Shown here: positions 36,277-47,087 of the stretch, piece by piece
Position numbering within the stretch: position 1 is the stretch's first letter
How the letters are laid out: each line of letters begins with the position of its first letter
Assembly (NCBI RefSeq): GCF_003007785.1
Contig: NZ_PXOH01000005.1
Location: 1-64,000, forward strand
Length of the DNA stretch: 64,000 nucleotides
From: Aphanothece hegewaldii CCALA 016
GTDB lineage: Bacteria; Cyanobacteriota; Cyanobacteriia; Cyanobacteriales; Microcystaceae
Direction of reading: 5' to 3'
Made by a program: the position numbers and the translations under genes
Notes under the pieces: model-generated
The model's input: the letters and a program-made list of their open reading frames with translations, nothing else
Database searches by the model: none
What the model was told of the DNA's origin: nothing

Positions 36277-36480
36277 AGACTAAGCTGGGATATTAAAACT
36301 CTAGAACGAGGATAGAGGAGAGTCTTTCACATCGTCTCATTTATGAGAAACTAATTAACATTTTGTAAACTTAAAAATAAAACTTTTGTATTTGTCCGAT
36401 TTTCATGTTTCATAATCTTCAGTAACGATCGCGCTCTATTTTCCCTTAAAATAAAAAAAGCGATTGTTTACTCATTTTCT

Positions 36481-37779
36481 ATGGTTACTACTTCTTTATC
36501 CTTAACTGAAATTGCTAGAAATACTCAAATTGCAGCACGTCAACTCGCCATACTATCAACTGATGAACGCAATGCAGCACTAGACGCGATCGCACAAGCT
36601 TTAGAATCCGCTACGCCTGAAATTGTTACCGCAAATGAAGCAGATTGTCAAGTAGCAAAACAAGAAGGAATTTCCCAAGCGTTATTTTCTCGTCTCAAAT
36701 TGGGCGCAGCGAAACTTAAAGCAGGAATTGAAGGCGTAAGAGATGTTAAAAAACTAAGTGATCCAGTGGGAACGGTTCAAATTCACCGAGAATTAGGTAC
36801 AGGTTTGGTTTTAAAGCGATTTACTTGCCCTTTGGGTGTTTTAGGCGTAATTTTCGAGGCGCGTCCCGATGCACTAATTCAGATTACCAGTTTGGCGATT
36901 AAATCAGGTAATGGTGTGATTCTCAAAGCAGGAAAAGAAGCAACGAAAACTTGTCAAGCACTTGTAACAATTATTCATAAAGCGTTAGCCGAAACAAAAG
37001 TTAATCCCGATGTAGTACAGTTACTCACGACGAGGGAAGAAATTCGAGCATTATTAGATTTAGATGAATACGTTGATTTGATTATTCCTAGAGGCTCTAA
37101 TGCTTTTGTGCGCTATATTCAAGACAATACTAAGATTCCCGTCTTAGGTCATGCCGATGGAATTTGTCACCTGTATATCGATCGATCTGCTAATTTAGAG
37201 AAGGCTATTTCTATTACAGTCGATTCTAAAACACAATATCCTGCTGCTTGTAATGCGATTGAAACTTTACTCGTACATCGAGACATTGCATATAAGTTTT
37301 TACCCCTTGTTGCAGAAGCATTACAGGATAAACAGGTAGAATTAAGAGGGGATGTAATAACTCAAGAAGTGATTAATATTTCAGCAGCAACCGAGGAAGA
37401 TTGGTCAACCGAATATAGTGATCTTATTTTGTCGATCAAGGTTGTAGAATCATTAGAAGAAGCGATATTGCATATCAATACTTACGGTTCAAAGCATACT
37501 GAGGCTATTGTAACGGAAGACGAACAAGCAGCAGAAATCTTTTGTAGTCAAGTCGATGCAGCAGGAGTATTCAAAAATTGTTCGACACGCTTTGCAGATG
37601 GGTTTCGTTATGGTTTTGGTGCAGAAGTTGGAATTAGTACTCAAAAAATGCCGCCCCGTGGCCCCGTTGGTTTAGAAGGTTTGGTAACGTATAAATATAA
37701 GATCGTGGGTGATGGTCATATTGTAGCGACGTATGCGGGTGATGATGCGAAACCGTTTACACATCGAGACTTAGAGTAA
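36481..37779 (+). CDS. proA: Gamma-glutamyl phosphate reductase
   Basis: 432 residues of the aldehyde dehydrogenase superfamily: second step of proline synthesis, reducing glutamyl-5-phosphate with NADPH. It has the family block [24 protein letters not shown] and the catalytic Cys in [14 protein letters not shown], with C-terminal [13 protein letters not shown]. Monocistronic, upstream of a decayed IS element. Confidence 0.97.
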   Translation: MVTTSLSLTEIARNTQIAARQLAILSTDERNAALDAIAQALESATPEIVTANEADCQVAKQEGISQALFSRLKLGAAKLKAGIEGVRDVKKLSDPVGTVQIHRELGTGLVLKRFTCPLGVLGVIFEARPDALIQITSLAIKSGNGVILKAGKEATKTCQALVTIIHKALAETKVNPDVVQLLTTREEIRALLDLDEYVDLIIPRGSNAFVRYIQDNTKIPVLGHADGICHLYIDRSANLEKAISITVDSKTQYPAACNAIETLLVHRDIAYKFLPLVAEALQDKQVELRGDVITQEVINISAATEEDWSTEYSDLILSIKVVESLEEAILHINTYGSKHTEAIVTEDEQAAEIFCSQVDAAGVFKNCSTRFADGFRYGFGAEVGISTQKMPPRGPVGLEGLVTYKYKIVGDGHIVATYAGDDAKPFTHRDLE

Positions 37780-37891
37780 CTTAAGCATTGGGAAAAATAC
37801 TACTATTCCGATAATTCCTCAAATACCTGTAACCATAAGGTGGTGTAGTAAATCTGTGGGAATCTAGATAATTTCTCTATGAAATTCCTAC

Positions 37892-39262
37892 TTATTGGTC
37901 CTTAAACAGAAAAGAAGTGTTATTAGGTTATAATCAAGGTACAGCAATTATTTCACGTCCTGAATACTTCCATGAGAGAGACAACGGTGGCACCGCTATG
38001 CCCCCATGTTTTGAAAAATGGTGTCAACGTTTTGATGGTTGCTTTAAAACGAAGGCACAAAAAACAGGGTTTAGACACTATATAGGAGGATTATTGGGAG
38101 AAAGTGAGAGAAAAAATCTAACTCAAAGGGCCGATAACGCGGTGGGAGTAGTTTATCATCGATTACACCATTTTTTAACAGATGCTTCTTGGGAAGCGAC
38201 AGAGATAAATCAATGTCGTCTGGAGATACTGAGCAAATGTTCTCAAACAAGAATTAGTAGAGGGTTTACCTTAATTTTAGACGACTCAGGACATAGAAAA
38301 AGTGGGAATTTTACATCAGGAGTAGGAAGACAGTACATCGGAGAAATTGGGAAAACAGAGAATGGAATAGTCGTAGTTACAACCCATCTCTATGATGGAA
38401 AAAAGAGTTTACCATTAGACCTAGAAATCTATGAGAAATCTAATGCACTACTAGGGGAACAAAAAGACCCAGACTTTAAGAAGAAGCCAGAACTAGGAAT
38501 AGAGATGATTGACCGAAGTATGAGCAGAGGCTATTGTCCTGAAATCGTCTTAATTGATGCTGGCTATGGCAATAATACCCAATTTCTTAAACAACTAGAA
38601 GAAAGGAAATTAAAATATTTAGGAGGACTGGCTAAAAATCGAAAAATAATAATTAATAATTGCTCAGAAGATAAATTAATAATTAGACTAGATGAATTGG
38701 CAAGAACTCTACCAGCCTGGAGTTTTATGCCAGTCATATTAAACTTGAATAAACCTAAAACGGTTTGGGTAAAGACATTTACTGCTAAAATACCGCGTCT
38801 AGAAGGAGAAAGAACTTTTGCCATCGTTATGAATGCTAGTTCTTTTGAGAAGGCGACCGATATTGATTACTTCATCACAAATTTCGAGGCATCAAAAGTG
38901 ACACCTGAATGGATAGTTACCACCTATTCAAAAAGAAATTGGGTAGAAGTATTCTACCCTTGAAGCGAAGGGATGGTTAGGGCTAAGAGAATATCAAGTC
39001 AGAGGAAAAAGAAGCTTGCTTCGTCATTTTATTTTGGTATTTTGTGCTTATACTTTTATTTTATGGCACAAGCTAACTGGAGGGTTACAAAGGCGATGGG
39101 CAACTAAACCTTTGAATACATTTACTGAAGCTTTAGAAGCATTTCGGACAGCTATGTCTTTCCGTTTTTTTGACTGGCTAATAGAAAATAGGAATGTTTT
39201 TGCTAGATATAAAGCGAGTTTAGGCTTTATTTGGGCTTGATTTTTGTTTAAGTCCCATTATT
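37892..39262 (+). mobile_element. IS701-like insertion sequence, decayed
   Basis: About 1.37 kb between imperfect terminal inverted repeats: TATTGGTCCTTAAACAGAAAA on the left and, read inward from the right, TAATGGGACTTAAACAAAAA (about 19 of 25 positions match). It carries one transposase gene, interrupted by a frameshift. I could not identify a clear target-site duplication. It lies just after proA. Confidence 0.6.
37998..39240 (+). pseudogene. IS701-family DDE transposase, frameshifted
   Basis: The first frame runs MPPCFEKWCQRFDGCF through ILDDSGHRKSG and VLIDAGYGNN (two catalytic Asp) to NWVEVFY. It then hits a stop at 38961. After +1 shift, the expected continuation EAKGWLGLREYQVRG, containing the catalytic Glu, reads to FARYKASLGFIWA. 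One extra base in CCCTTGAAG accounts for it. The transposase is therefore split at its third catalytic residue and is probably dead. An upstream GTG at 37917 is a possible start. Confidence 0.85.
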
Positions 39263-39444
39263 AATATATAGTCCAATTACCAGATCGTGCATTAGCGATC
39301 TTTTTGAAAAACAAATTGTTTTTCTTTGTAGTCGTTTGATTCTCGTTCTCAGGGCGTATTTCCAGAGATTAGTTAATTAACCAAAAATCCTTATAATGCG
39401 ATCTTGCGTTCGGCTTAACTTGAAAGTGAAAGTCAAAACTCGCC

Positions 39445-41619
39445 CTATTTGGTAAAGTCCCAAAACTCATCTAAATTAACTTCTGCAATTTCTTCCTGTA
39501 TTTCCTGAAAAAAACTACTCTGAGTAATTAAGGACACTTCCTGTTCTCGTTTTTGAGCATCAATTTCAATCTTTAACTCTTCTAATTGTCGTCTTAATTC
39601 TGTTTCTTTATATTTGCGCTCACTAACATCCTGAATCATCCCCTCATAGTAAAGTAATTGACCCTTGTCATTGCGGACAGCGCGGGTATTTTCCTCAACC
39701 CAGATAATATCGCCATCTTTCTGATAGGTTCGGTATTCAAAATTGATCACCTGATCGTTTTGCTCCATAAATTGTTTAAACTCTAGACGAGCTTCTGGAT
39801 CGACGTAGATCTGCTGCTCGATATCCGTAATCTTCTCGACCATTTCTTGAGGAGAGTCATAGCCATAAATCCTAGCCATTGCTGGATTGACATTAAGATA
39901 ACGTCCTTCTGGTGTCGTTTGAAAAATTCCTTCTAGTGCATTTTCATAAATACTGCGATAGTTTTCCTCAGCAATACGGAGGGCCTCTTCAGCTTGTTTT
40001 CGTTCGGTAATGTTCCGCACCATAAACAAAGCCGAATTCTGGCTACAGGGGACGATTCGCGCCTCGTAGGTCTTCAAAGATTGAGCAACAGGTAGCTGAT
40101 ACTCTAGGGTACTCGCTCGCTGAGTCTGTAGAACTTGCTGAATTGTTTGCAGATATTCCAGTGCCAGCATTGGGGGTAAAAGATCTTGAATTCGTTGACC
40201 AATTCGTTTTTCTGCTGAAGTGAACAGCCAGCTATCGTCTTTGGGAGCAATAAAATCTAAATAAATGCCATTAGAGGAGATCTCCATAATCAAATCGGGA
40301 ATCGCTTCTAAAAGAGCATCTTTACGGGCTTCACTAGCAGCTAAGGCAGCATTTTTGGCTTCTTGGTCGGCGAAAGAGATTTGAAGCTGCTCCGACATAC
40401 TATTGAAAGCTGAAGCTAACTTTTCGAGTTCAACGACACCAATGTTTAATTCAACTTGCTGCTTGAGGTTGCCTTGTGCCATTTTACTAGCAGCTTGGGT
40501 AATATGATGGATCGGTCTAGTGACCCAACGAGCCGTATAAATGCCTAAAGCGATCGCCAAACCTAATGCGGTTAAAGCTAACCCAATTGTGTTCTGCATA
40601 ATCACGTCGATATGTCCCATGAAATCGACTTCAGGGACAATCACGACAATCAGAAAATCTAAATCTCGTCCCTTTTGAAAAGGCTGAATTTGGACTAATT
40701 GCCGTTGACCATCCAACCAGAAATCGAATTGCTGCGATCGCTGTATCAGTTCAAAATTACTGAAAGATTGCTTAAGAACTTTTATTGATTCTCGAATCAG
40801 AGGTTCGTCACTTTCGGTAGCTTGAATGAGTTTGGCGTTCTCCCCTTGACCAACGGTGAGGGGTTCAATAGTCGAACTAGAGATAATTTGACCAGAGCGA
40901 TTAATGATAAAAGCTTCTCCAGATTTACCAATAGAGAGGCTCGCCAGAAATTTCCGAAAATCTTCGGTTAGTAAAAAATCTGTAGCACAAACACCAATCA
41001 GTTTTCCGTCGGGATTTATGACTGGATGACTAGCCGTCAGGGTGGGCTGTAGGGTAGTAAAATCCAAATAAATTTTACTCCAGACGGGGCGTTGCTGTTT
41101 GACTGCTTCTTGATACCAAGGACGTTTGCGGGCATCATATAAACCATAATTCTCGACAAAACCAAGACGATTACCTTGATGATCGAGGTTATAATAATGC
41201 AGGTTAGCCTGAGTTATCGGATTGACTAGCCACAGATGAGTACCTTTTAAATTAGGTTCACGCCCAACACCGATAAATTCTCCTGCTTGATTGGCGCAAT
41301 ATGTCCCGAAGATAAACGGTGCAATTTTGACCTGTTGTAACATTTGAGAGACATTTTTGCCATTTTTAAAGTCAAGATCCCCTTGAACAAAAGCAGCAGC
41401 ATTTAATTGATTGATCTCATTAAGCGAAGCGAAATAACTTTCTAATGTTTGCTCGATGCGTGCGGTTACTTCATTGCGAAGTTGAGAGGCAAGATCATTG
41501 ACAGCTTTTCTCGCTCCCCAGTAAGAGAGTAAACCTACTAGCCCTACCGCCGCCGCAATTTCCAAAACAAAAGGAACGACTAGGGCAGTACGAAGATGGA
41601 ATTTACGGTTATTCATCAT
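39445..41619 (-). CDS. dCache-HAMP-PAS-PAS sensor protein without output domain
   Basis: 724 residues. One membrane helix (about 10-34), a periplasmic dCache domain (about 40-340) with RPWYQEAVKQQRPVWSKIY, a second helix (about 345-366), HAMP (WVTRPIHHITQAASKMAQGNL), and two PAS domains, the last ending in YYEGMIQDVSERKYKETE. A coiled coil and an acidic tail follow. No histidine kinase, cyclase, GGDEF or methyl-accepting region is present. The short tail QEVSLITQSSFFQEIQEEIAE resembles a motif ending many cyanobacterial PAS proteins. The ligand and partner are unknown. Start ATG-ATG at 41619. Confidence 0.85.
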   Translation of the reverse strand: MMNNRKFHLRTALVVPFVLEIAAAVGLVGLLSYWGARKAVNDLASQLRNEVTARIEQTLESYFASLNEINQLNAAAFVQGDLDFKNGKNVSQMLQQVKIAPFIFGTYCANQAGEFIGVGREPNLKGTHLWLVNPITQANLHYYNLDHQGNRLGFVENYGLYDARKRPWYQEAVKQQRPVWSKIYLDFTTLQPTLTASHPVINPDGKLIGVCATDFLLTEDFRKFLASLSIGKSGEAFIINRSGQIISSSTIEPLTVGQGENAKLIQATESDEPLIRESIKVLKQSFSNFELIQRSQQFDFWLDGQRQLVQIQPFQKGRDLDFLIVVIVPEVDFMGHIDVIMQNTIGLALTALGLAIALGIYTARWVTRPIHHITQAASKMAQGNLKQQVELNIGVVELEKLASAFNSMSEQLQISFADQEAKNAALAASEARKDALLEAIPDLIMEISSNGIYLDFIAPKDDSWLFTSAEKRIGQRIQDLLPPMLALEYLQTIQQVLQTQRASTLEYQLPVAQSLKTYEARIVPCSQNSALFMVRNITERKQAEEALRIAEENYRSIYENALEGIFQTTPEGRYLNVNPAMARIYGYDSPQEMVEKITDIEQQIYVDPEARLEFKQFMEQNDQVINFEYRTYQKDGDIIWVEENTRAVRNDKGQLLYYEGMIQDVSERKYKETELRRQLEELKIEIDAQKREQEVSLITQSSFFQEIQEEIAEVNLDEFWDFTK

Positions 41620-41690
41620 CGGTAATCACGACGAGAGGTTTAAGTTTTTAATTTACTCTGTTTGATCGGTTCAAGTCTATTTTTCAGGTC

Positions 41691-42719
41691 TTACCATTCA
41701 TCTTCATTGGTACCATCAATCCACGCTTGTAGATCTCGTTCCGATTTAGCCACATTGAATAAATGTAATCCGAAATCTTGGGAGAGATCTTCACAAACTT
41801 TGATCCCCCTCGTACTATTTCCCTTGGCATCGAGGAGAGGTGAAAAAGTTCCAACTCCTAATTTACTTGGAACAACGGCGGTAATTCCTCCACCGACTCC
41901 ACTCTTAGCAGGCATCCCCACTCGATAAACCCATTCACCCGAATAGTCATACATTCCACAAGTGAGCATGACGCTAATAACATCCTGTACATAGTGTTCA
42001 TCAATGGCTTTTTCTCTGGTTACGGGGTTGATGCCACCATTGGCTAACGTAGCTCCCATCATGGCGAGATCTTTGGCGGTTACAAGAAGTGAACATTGTT
42101 GAAAATAGAGATCTAAAGTTTCGTCGATACGTTCACTCACCATGCCAAAATTTAGCATTAGATAAGCCATTGCTCGATTTCGATGACCTGTCGCTTTTTC
42201 TGAAAGGAAAATTGGTACATTGATCTGATGATCGCGTCCTGTATACCGTTTGAACATCTCCAAGAGCCGTTTAAGGCGTTCGGTGGTATTAGCTCCTTTG
42301 ATCAGATCGGTAGTTGCGATCGCACCTGCATTCACCATTGGATTATAGGGTCGATTGGTTTTTTCATCCAAGATGATAGAATTAAAAGCCTCTCCTGTTG
42401 GTTCTACACTCACTTTACCATTGACATACTCTCGTCCATGATCTTCTAGGGCTAATCCATAAACAAAGGCTTTCGATATGGATTGGATGGTAAAGGGCTT
42501 GTCGCAGTCGCCGACTTCAAAAATCTTACCATTAGATGTGATTACACAGATCCCGAACCATTCAGGTTGAGCAAGGGCGAGTTCAGGAATATAATCTGCC
42601 ACTGCCCCATCGTTTAAAGATCGATATTTTTCATAAAGTTCATTAAGATAATTACGGAAGGGAGACGTAACGGCATGAATTGAATTCGCCAGAGAAAATA
42701 GATTACCTGAGTTATCCAT
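41691..42719 (-). CDS. glsA: Glutaminase A
   Basis: 342 residues from the ATG at 42719 (GAGGA 5 nt upstream; an upstream TTG would add four residues). Serine-dependent glutaminase with the beta-lactamase-like SxxK motif in IQSISKAFVYG and the family segments PYNPMVNAGAIAT, EKATGHRNRAMAYLM and MPAKSGVGGGI. It hydrolyses glutamine to glutamate and ammonia. It lies between the PAS sensor and ParA-like genes on the same strand, with gaps of about 70 and 64 bp. Confidence 0.96.
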   Translation of the reverse strand: MDNSGNLFSLANSIHAVTSPFRNYLNELYEKYRSLNDGAVADYIPELALAQPEWFGICVITSNGKIFEVGDCDKPFTIQSISKAFVYGLALEDHGREYVNGKVSVEPTGEAFNSIILDEKTNRPYNPMVNAGAIATTDLIKGANTTERLKRLLEMFKRYTGRDHQINVPIFLSEKATGHRNRAMAYLMLNFGMVSERIDETLDLYFQQCSLLVTAKDLAMMGATLANGGINPVTREKAIDEHYVQDVISVMLTCGMYDYSGEWVYRVGMPAKSGVGGGITAVVPSKLGVGTFSPLLDAKGNSTRGIKVCEDLSQDFGLHLFNVAKSERDLQAWIDGTNEDEW

Positions 42720-42782
42720 AGCATTCCTCAATTAATTAGAGATTACGGCTGTGTAATGTTTTTGTAAAATAATTTGACAAAT

Positions 42783-43538
42783 TTAGTTCATTATGATACG
42801 AGCTACTTTTTTAAATTCTTGGCTGATGAAATGCTCTGGATGTTTCTGACAGAATACGCCTTCACTTGCAAGCTGCACGACATCCTCAGACAGAGGGAAA
42901 ATACCCGCCACAGGGACATGATAGGTTTCTTCTATTTTTTGCTTGAGTGCATCAAAGTTAAGCTTGCTGTGTGCTTTGTTGACAGCTATAAGCATATTAC
43001 GGACTTTGAGTTGTCGTGCCACATCAACGGTGACAGCAGTTCCTTGATAATCCTGTTTATCGGGGCGTACAATGAGTAGTAGTATGTGAGAAATAGCAAT
43101 AGAAAGAAAGGTTTCTTTGGAAAGACCAGGATGGGTATCGATAAAGAGGTAATCAAGTTGAAGTTCCTTGACGAGACTGCGAAAACCATCATTGAGAAGT
43201 TTTACATCATAACCATCTTTGAGGATGCGAGCGATGTCATCTGCTTTCACACTCGATGGAATCAAAAAGATTTTCCCCTCTTCTGTCAGACCAACATTTT
43301 GACTAACATCATAGGAAGCTTCTTGAATCGTACTTTCACCCCACAGGTAATTATTTAAGGTTTTGTCCATTTGCTCAGGTTCAAGACCCAAAATGTTATG
43401 AACGCCAGGTGAAGGGACATCTGTATCTACTACCCCAACTCGTTTGCCAGTCTGAGCAATGCTAGTAGCAAGGTTTGCAGTAAAGTTAGATTTACCAGTC
43501 CCCCCTCGATAAGAATGAACGGAAATAACTTTGGGCAT
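42783..43538 (-). CDS. ParA/MinD-family ATPase
   Basis: 251 residues. The deviant Walker A RGGTGKSNFTAN is complete with its signature Lys, followed by DTDVPSPGVHNILGL and the Walker B-like LDYLFIDTHPGLS. The PSPGVH segment resembles MinD/Mrp. No partner ParB or MinE gene is adjacent. Its cargo is unknown. It is the first gene of the run down to the PAS sensor. Confidence 0.85.
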   Translation of the reverse strand: MPKVISVHSYRGGTGKSNFTANLATSIAQTGKRVGVVDTDVPSPGVHNILGLEPEQMDKTLNNYLWGESTIQEASYDVSQNVGLTEEGKIFLIPSSVKADDIARILKDGYDVKLLNDGFRSLVKELQLDYLFIDTHPGLSKETFLSIAISHILLLIVRPDKQDYQGTAVTVDVARQLKVRNMLIAVNKAHSKLNFDALKQKIEETYHVPVAGIFPLSEDVVQLASEGVFCQKHPEHFISQEFKKVARIIMN

Positions 43539-44252
43539 CGTAAGTATTGTAGAAGAAATTTATTTTTAAACTATAAAGCTTAAATTAACTGTAAGCTGAA
43601 AATATTTCCATGTTTTTTCACTTTTTGGCTATTAACCTTCTACAAAACTTAACATACAACCTTAAGAATAAAAGAAATAGACGGTTATTCTTTTCTGGAT
43701 ACTATTTTATAAGTTTTAACTGTAGTTAAAATAACAATATCAGTTGCTTCTTTAAGTTAATGCTCGAACAGCAGTGATGGTTTAAAATCCCAAAATCTGT
43801 GGTAAGCGATGTTGCTTTTTTCCTCTTGTGATCTTTCTTCGTTCTCAAACAATAACCAGAAGTAATTTCATTCATGATAGTTCTTATCAAATTGAGTAAC
43901 ATCATCTTGATTAATACAGTTGACCTTGATGTAGATTTTGAGCTTATAAGAGCTTTAAATATCTTTATGCAAGGCTAATAAATCGTATTAAAAGAAAAAG
44001 TTTACCCGAGATAGCATTCAGTAATGGTCAGTCAAACTCTCGCTAAATTTAGTCGATATATGATTCAGGCTTTGACGGGATGAAATTTTATTCTTAATGC
44101 TTTATCTATCTGAGAAATTTAGAAAATTGATCTTAGTTAATATTGTACTTCATTAAGTCGTAATATTCTATAATTTAGCTACTTTGAGAGCATTTTCTCT
44201 TATTTCTTCCTTTTTCTGTACTTTCCTTATCCAAAACTCAGGTTATACTACC
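43539..44252. other. Intergenic region without recognised features
   Basis: 714 bp, AT-rich. I see an AAGAATAA/TTATTCTT hairpin at 43664-43692, and no gene, tRNA or obvious known RNA. Separates the ParA-like gene from the glycan cluster. Confidence 0.5.
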
Positions 44253-46049
44253 CTACCAATTAGGTTTATGCTGTAGCTGATACAACTGGGCAAACAGATC
44301 TTGATGGTTAAGGAGTTCATCAAAAGTACCAACTTCTTTAACCTGCCCTTCAGAAAGCACCACAATCTGATCCGCATGTTTAATAGTGGACAACCGGTGG
44401 GCAATGACAAGCACTGTACGATTGTGACTCAGACGATATAGAGCTTCTTGAATAAGATGTTCCGAGAGACTATCTAGAGCATTGGTCGCCTCGTCTAAAA
44501 TCAAAATATCAGGATTCCGTAAAATAGCACGAGCGATAGAAATTCTCTGGCTTTGTCCTCCAGACAAGCGGACACCGCGATCTCCTACTTGAGTGTTGTA
44601 GCCTTCAGGCAGTTCACAGATAAACTCATGGGCATTAGCCTGCGTAGCTGCCGCGATAATGTCTGCCTCTGTTGCTCCAATACGACCGTAGGCAATGTTA
44701 TCACCGATGGTTGTGTTAAAAATGTGAATTTGCTGGGAAACGAGGGCAATGTGGTCGCGCCAGTCAGTCAGCTTCAATGAGGTCAACGGCTGGTCATCGA
44801 CTTCGATTTGCCCCTCAGTCGCGTCATAGAATCTACAAATCAGGCTAATTAAAGTAGATTTACCAGCCCCCGAAGGTCCGACCAACGCAGTCGTTTCTCC
44901 CCGTCGAAGTGTAATCGAGATATGTTGGAGCGCAGGACGATCTTGAGTACTGTAGCTGAAGCCAACCGACCTTAGCCGAATGGCATCTTTAAGCCCAGTA
45001 TAAGGAACTGAGCCCGATCGAATATAGGGCTTATCGGCAGGAGTGAGAAGGGCTTGCACCTTATCAAGGGAGCTATTGATGGCTAGCAGCGAAGTCCAGT
45101 CAGCGTCAAACTTCTTGACTAGGGGTTGCAGGCGATAAAACATAAAAATCATCGTCACCAATACAGGCAAAGAGAACTCAGTGAAGAGAGTAAACAGCAT
45201 CAAGCCCACAAGGAGAATAACCGCCAGCCCTTCAAAAATCGGCTCGATGAGCGCTGAGAGCATACTCAACCGAAATGCTGTATCTCTCAGGTTCTGGGAG
45301 TATCGAGCAAATTGCTTTTGCTCATAGGGTTCACAACCAAAGGCACGAATAGTCCGAATACCGTTGATGGTTTCTAAAGCTGTTTGGCTCAACTGAATGT
45401 TAGCAGCCAAATGTTGCTGTCCCAGAGATTCTGCCTGTCGAGTTATCCGCCGCACTAGCAGCGAAATGAGTCCCATTGCTAGAACCGCTGATAGAGTGAG
45501 TGGCCAAGAAATCAGCAGTAGCAATACCGTAAAAATAACAATCATGCAGGCAGTGATGACCAGCCAAATCAGATAGCTGAGGGCATGTCCTGCACTTGCA
45601 GTCTCTCGATATAAGGTGTTGAGTAAATCGCCGCCTCGGCTTTGATCCCAAAACTGTTGGCCAACGCTCATAAACTGTGCAAAGATATCACATCGTATAC
45701 GATGGATAATGCGGGAGTTGAACCAGCCCACTTGGATGGTGTAGAAATAGCCCAACAGCACTTTGAGTAGAATCAAAGCACAAATCATTGCTGCGATTGT
45801 AAATGGTTTGCTATCGGGATTAACGCCGGCTAACAGCTGATCGAAAAAGCCCAAGACAGGATTATTGTTCGCAGCAGTTAATTGCTCTCCATCAAGGCTT
45901 TGTAGGAAGGGAATTAAAAGACTAATGCCCAAGCCTTCTGTAAGTGAAGAGGTTACCCCCAAAATAAAAATTGTTGGCGCAGCCCTAGGATAAATCTGGA
46001 AAAACGGCAGCAGCTTTGCGATAATTTCTAACTCTTTTACTTTTATCAT
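44253..46049 (-). CDS. ABC exporter, fused permease and ATPase (MsbA/HlyB-type)
   Basis: About 598 residues from the ATG at 46049. Six N-terminal membrane segments (for example TIFILGVTSSLTEGLGISLLI) precede an ATPase domain with Walker A GPSGAGKST, signature LSGGQSQRISIARAIL and Walker B ILILDEATNALD. It forms homodimers that flip lipids or glycans. An upstream TTG (46145) would overlap the GT14 gene by 38 bp, so I prefer the ATG. As last gene of a glycan cluster it probably exports its product. Confidence 0.88.
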   Translation of the reverse strand: MIKVKELEIIAKLLPFFQIYPRAAPTIFILGVTSSLTEGLGISLLIPFLQSLDGEQLTAANNNPVLGFFDQLLAGVNPDSKPFTIAAMICALILLKVLLGYFYTIQVGWFNSRIIHRIRCDIFAQFMSVGQQFWDQSRGGDLLNTLYRETASAGHALSYLIWLVITACMIVIFTVLLLLISWPLTLSAVLAMGLISLLVRRITRQAESLGQQHLAANIQLSQTALETINGIRTIRAFGCEPYEQKQFARYSQNLRDTAFRLSMLSALIEPIFEGLAVILLVGLMLFTLFTEFSLPVLVTMIFMFYRLQPLVKKFDADWTSLLAINSSLDKVQALLTPADKPYIRSGSVPYTGLKDAIRLRSVGFSYSTQDRPALQHISITLRRGETTALVGPSGAGKSTLISLICRFYDATEGQIEVDDQPLTSLKLTDWRDHIALVSQQIHIFNTTIGDNIAYGRIGATEADIIAAATQANAHEFICELPEGYNTQVGDRGVRLSGGQSQRISIARAILRNPDILILDEATNALDSLSEHLIQEALYRLSHNRTVLVIAHRLSTIKHADQIVVLSEGQVKEVGTFDELLNHQDLFAQLYQLQHKPNW

Positions 46050-46107
46050 ATAACTATCGAACGTCTTACGAAGTACTTTGCTCTCAACTATCAGCACCTG
46101 TTGCACT

Positions 46108-47046
46108 TTAGATTTGAATTGGTGCTTGATGGTTCTCCCTTTCAACGATACGTTGCATTATAGAGAAAACCAATTTTTCTCCTTCATCCGAAAACTTTCG
46201 GGCAAAGAGCATTTCGCCAGCACCATACCAATCGCTAGGTTTGAAGAATAAGTTCGACCCAAATATATCATCAAGATGCTTTTCACTTATCCAAGCTGGA
46301 TGCTCGCTATTAATATCGTCACCCCAATCCATGTAAGTGATATTTCTGTATATTCTTGGCTTAAAAGAGGAATTGCCTAAAATAATTTGAAAAAACATCT
46401 CGTCTGGGCAAAAGGTATCCTTGAAAAAGTTGGTTATTACAGGCTCTTTTTCAACAAAGGTTTGTATATATTGACAAGCCTCTCTCGATAAAGCCCACCA
46501 CTGGTCGCCTGCATAGGGAATCAGATGCCCTAAACACTTTTTGTAGTTAAGGTGACGTGGAACTATACCAATTCTTAGCTTATTTGTAAACATCTTAATT
46601 AGCTTCACTCCCAATGGGTCTTGAGAGCGAATTACACGGCAAGTAAGCCGCCACATCAGTTTTCGTTCTGTTTCGGCTGGCATTTGCACAAGATTGATAA
46701 ATTCGACTGCGGGGTGGTGTTTAAAAAAACTTTCAATGTATGAGACTGAGCGTAATGGATAATCTGTACCGCTCAGAAGCACAAAGCGATCAAAACAACG
46801 AGGGTCGGCAAGCGCTTGGCGAATCAGAATCAGTGTGGCTTCCACCATTGAAAAATCTCCCCAATAAACAGCCTCTCGTCTGTTACTCAGAACAACATTT
46901 TGACCTTTTATAGATGAAAAAAGACAGAGATCTGATTTTTGATCTATGTGAATAAAGCACATTGATAACGGAGAAGAAATAGCTTCAACAAGTCGCTGTA
47001 AGTGACGATGATTATCATGTGCCAGAATAAGATAAGCAATCTTCAT
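46108..47046 (-). CDS. GT14 core-2/I-branching beta-1,6-N-acetylglucosaminyltransferase-like
   Basis: 312 residues. It starts MKIAYLILAHDNHRHLQRLV; conserved GT14 features are FIHIDQKSD, VLLSGTDYPL, and the late GDQWWALSREACQYI and CPDEMFFQ. No signal peptide. It adds a sugar, probably GlcNAc or xylose, to a surface glycan. It lies in the glycan cluster between the FkbM and ABC genes. Confidence 0.88.
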   Translation of the reverse strand: MKIAYLILAHDNHRHLQRLVEAISSPLSMCFIHIDQKSDLCLFSSIKGQNVVLSNRREAVYWGDFSMVEATLILIRQALADPRCFDRFVLLSGTDYPLRSVSYIESFFKHHPAVEFINLVQMPAETERKLMWRLTCRVIRSQDPLGVKLIKMFTNKLRIGIVPRHLNYKKCLGHLIPYAGDQWWALSREACQYIQTFVEKEPVITNFFKDTFCPDEMFFQIILGNSSFKPRIYRNITYMDWGDDINSEHPAWISEKHLDDIFGSNLFFKPSDWYGAGEMLFARKFSDEGEKLVFSIMQRIVERENHQAPIQI

Positions 47047-47087
47047 TTAAAAATCTCATAATTTATAAAAAAGCAATAGAATAGCTC

